Below, piece by piece: positions 6,006 through 6,219 of a stretch of 6,219 bases of DNA. The position numbers and the translations under genes are program-made. This DNA is from Spirochaetales bacterium (GTDB lineage Bacteria; Spirochaetota; Spirochaetia; DSM-27196; SLST01). Location of the stretch: contig JANQQY010000287.1 in assembly GCA_028284845.1 (NCBI GenBank), positions 1 through 6,219 on the forward strand. Reading direction: 5' to 3'. The stretch's first letter is position 1. Each line of letters begins with the position of its first letter. The notes under the pieces are model-generated. The model ran no database searches. It was not told the origin of the DNA and was given only the letters and a program-made list of their open reading frames with translations.

Positions 6006-6219
6006 TCTTGTCGCGAATACGAGCTGCTTCTTCGTAGTTCTCGTCATCAACCGCTTTCTGGAGTTCTTGCTCAAGCCGATCACGTTCGATCTGTTCCGGA
6101 TCCGGAACGTCTACCTTTGGATCCTCTTCCGTGATCAGGTTGATGGCGATCCCCGCCTCTTCAACAATCGACTCCGCGATGTAGAGCGGGCAGTGAAGAC
6201 GCGCACAACACAAGCACTA
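5989..6219 (-). CDS. Bifunctional nuclease (DUF151) with C-terminal UVR motif, C-terminal part, possibly frameshifted
   Basis: C-terminal part of a DUF151 (BFN)-type nuclease; the 5' end lies beyond the right edge. Seen in one frame: ARLHCPLYIAESIVEEAGI, which fits the end of the DUF151 core (family pattern SDAIALALR, then NAPIYV and EEAG). A short linker (ITEEDPKVDVPDPEQIERD) and a UVR-type helical hairpin (LEQELQKAVDDENYEEAAR, then IRDKINEL) follow. UVR motifs (PF02151) occur in UvrB/UvrC and at the C-terminus of some DUF151 proteins. The frame meets TAG at 6219-6217, two codons before a TTG at 6213, in the middle of the conserved core. The adjacent frame reads S-A-C-V there, and one added base near 6206 would join the two into SACVCARLHCPLY. 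So a frameshift (real or from sequencing) is likely, rather than a short gene starting at TTG. It overlaps the DUF4129 gene tail to tail by 17 bp. Confidence 0.72.
5995..6026. repeat. 8-bp inverted repeat at the convergent gene junction, weak terminator candidate
   Basis: CAGCTCGT (5995-6002) and ACGAGCTG (6019-6026) are perfect reverse complements with a 16-nt loop. They straddle the stop of the plus-strand DUF4129 gene and the last codons of the minus-strand nuclease. On the minus strand a CCTTTT follows about 8 nt after the stem; on the plus strand the following CTTCTTC is pyrimidine-rich but has no real U-run. With overlapping genes, no other terminator is visible. The long loop and poor U-tracts make intrinsic termination uncertain. 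Confidence 0.3.

Noticed and set aside
1..6219. tRNA or rRNA genes, CRISPR arrays, insertion sequences, toxin-antitoxin or phage-defence genes
   Set aside because: Almost every base is covered by five ordinary genes. No repeat array, transposase motif, terminal inverted repeats or tRNA-like cloverleaf was noticed. MoxR ATPases occur in some defence contexts, but the DUF58/DUF4129 neighbours point to the housekeeping-type envelope module.

Overview
The window is a compact, GC-rich (roughly 58-60% by eye) bacterial chromosomal segment with five protein-coding genes. Two are cut by the window edges. No RNA gene, mobile element, CRISPR array or stretch of more than about 60 bases without a gene was seen. 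The host is not identifiable with certainty. A DUF151-type bifunctional nuclease carrying a C-terminal UVR motif, next to a DUF4015 putative glycoside hydrolase and a MoxR/DUF58 operon, would suit a free-living Spirochaetota-like or related Gram-negative lineage; this is a low-confidence inference.

Layout from left to right. (1) 1-401, minus strand: the N-terminal 133 residues of a bile acid:sodium symporter-family permease (SBF-like, YfeH type). (2) 402-459: a very short divergent intergenic region containing a perfect 10-bp palindrome. (3) 460-2352, plus: a secreted protein with an N-terminal region of Asp-box (BNR) repeats followed by a DUF4015 glycoside-hydrolase-like barrel. (4) 2364-6005, plus: three tightly joined genes, a MoxR AAA+ ATPase, a DUF58 protein and an eight-helix membrane protein with a C-terminal DUF4129-like domain. 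(5) 5989-6219, minus: the C-terminal part of a DUF151/UVR bifunctional nuclease, overlapping the DUF4129 gene tail to tail by 17 bp.

The MoxR-DUF58-DUF4129 set is a recognised module. The MoxR ATPase is thought to act as a chaperone or remodeller for its membrane-associated DUF58/VWA partners. This version has no transglutaminase domain, and no VWA (BatA/BatB) gene follows. The outer loop where a transglutaminase would sit is instead a short acidic, proline-rich segment.

The most notable regulatory signal is that both plus-strand transcription units seem to start leaderless. A TAnnnT -10-like hexamer lies 5-6 nt before the start codon of the DUF4015 gene (TACCCT, then GTG at 460) and of moxR (TG-A-TATAGT, then ATG at 2364), and neither has a convincing Shine-Dalgarno. 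The downstream operon genes and the divergent permease do have Shine-Dalgarno sequences at sensible spacing. The right edge also shows an apparent frameshift in the nuclease gene. I found no clear evidence of a wholly new defence or mobile system here.
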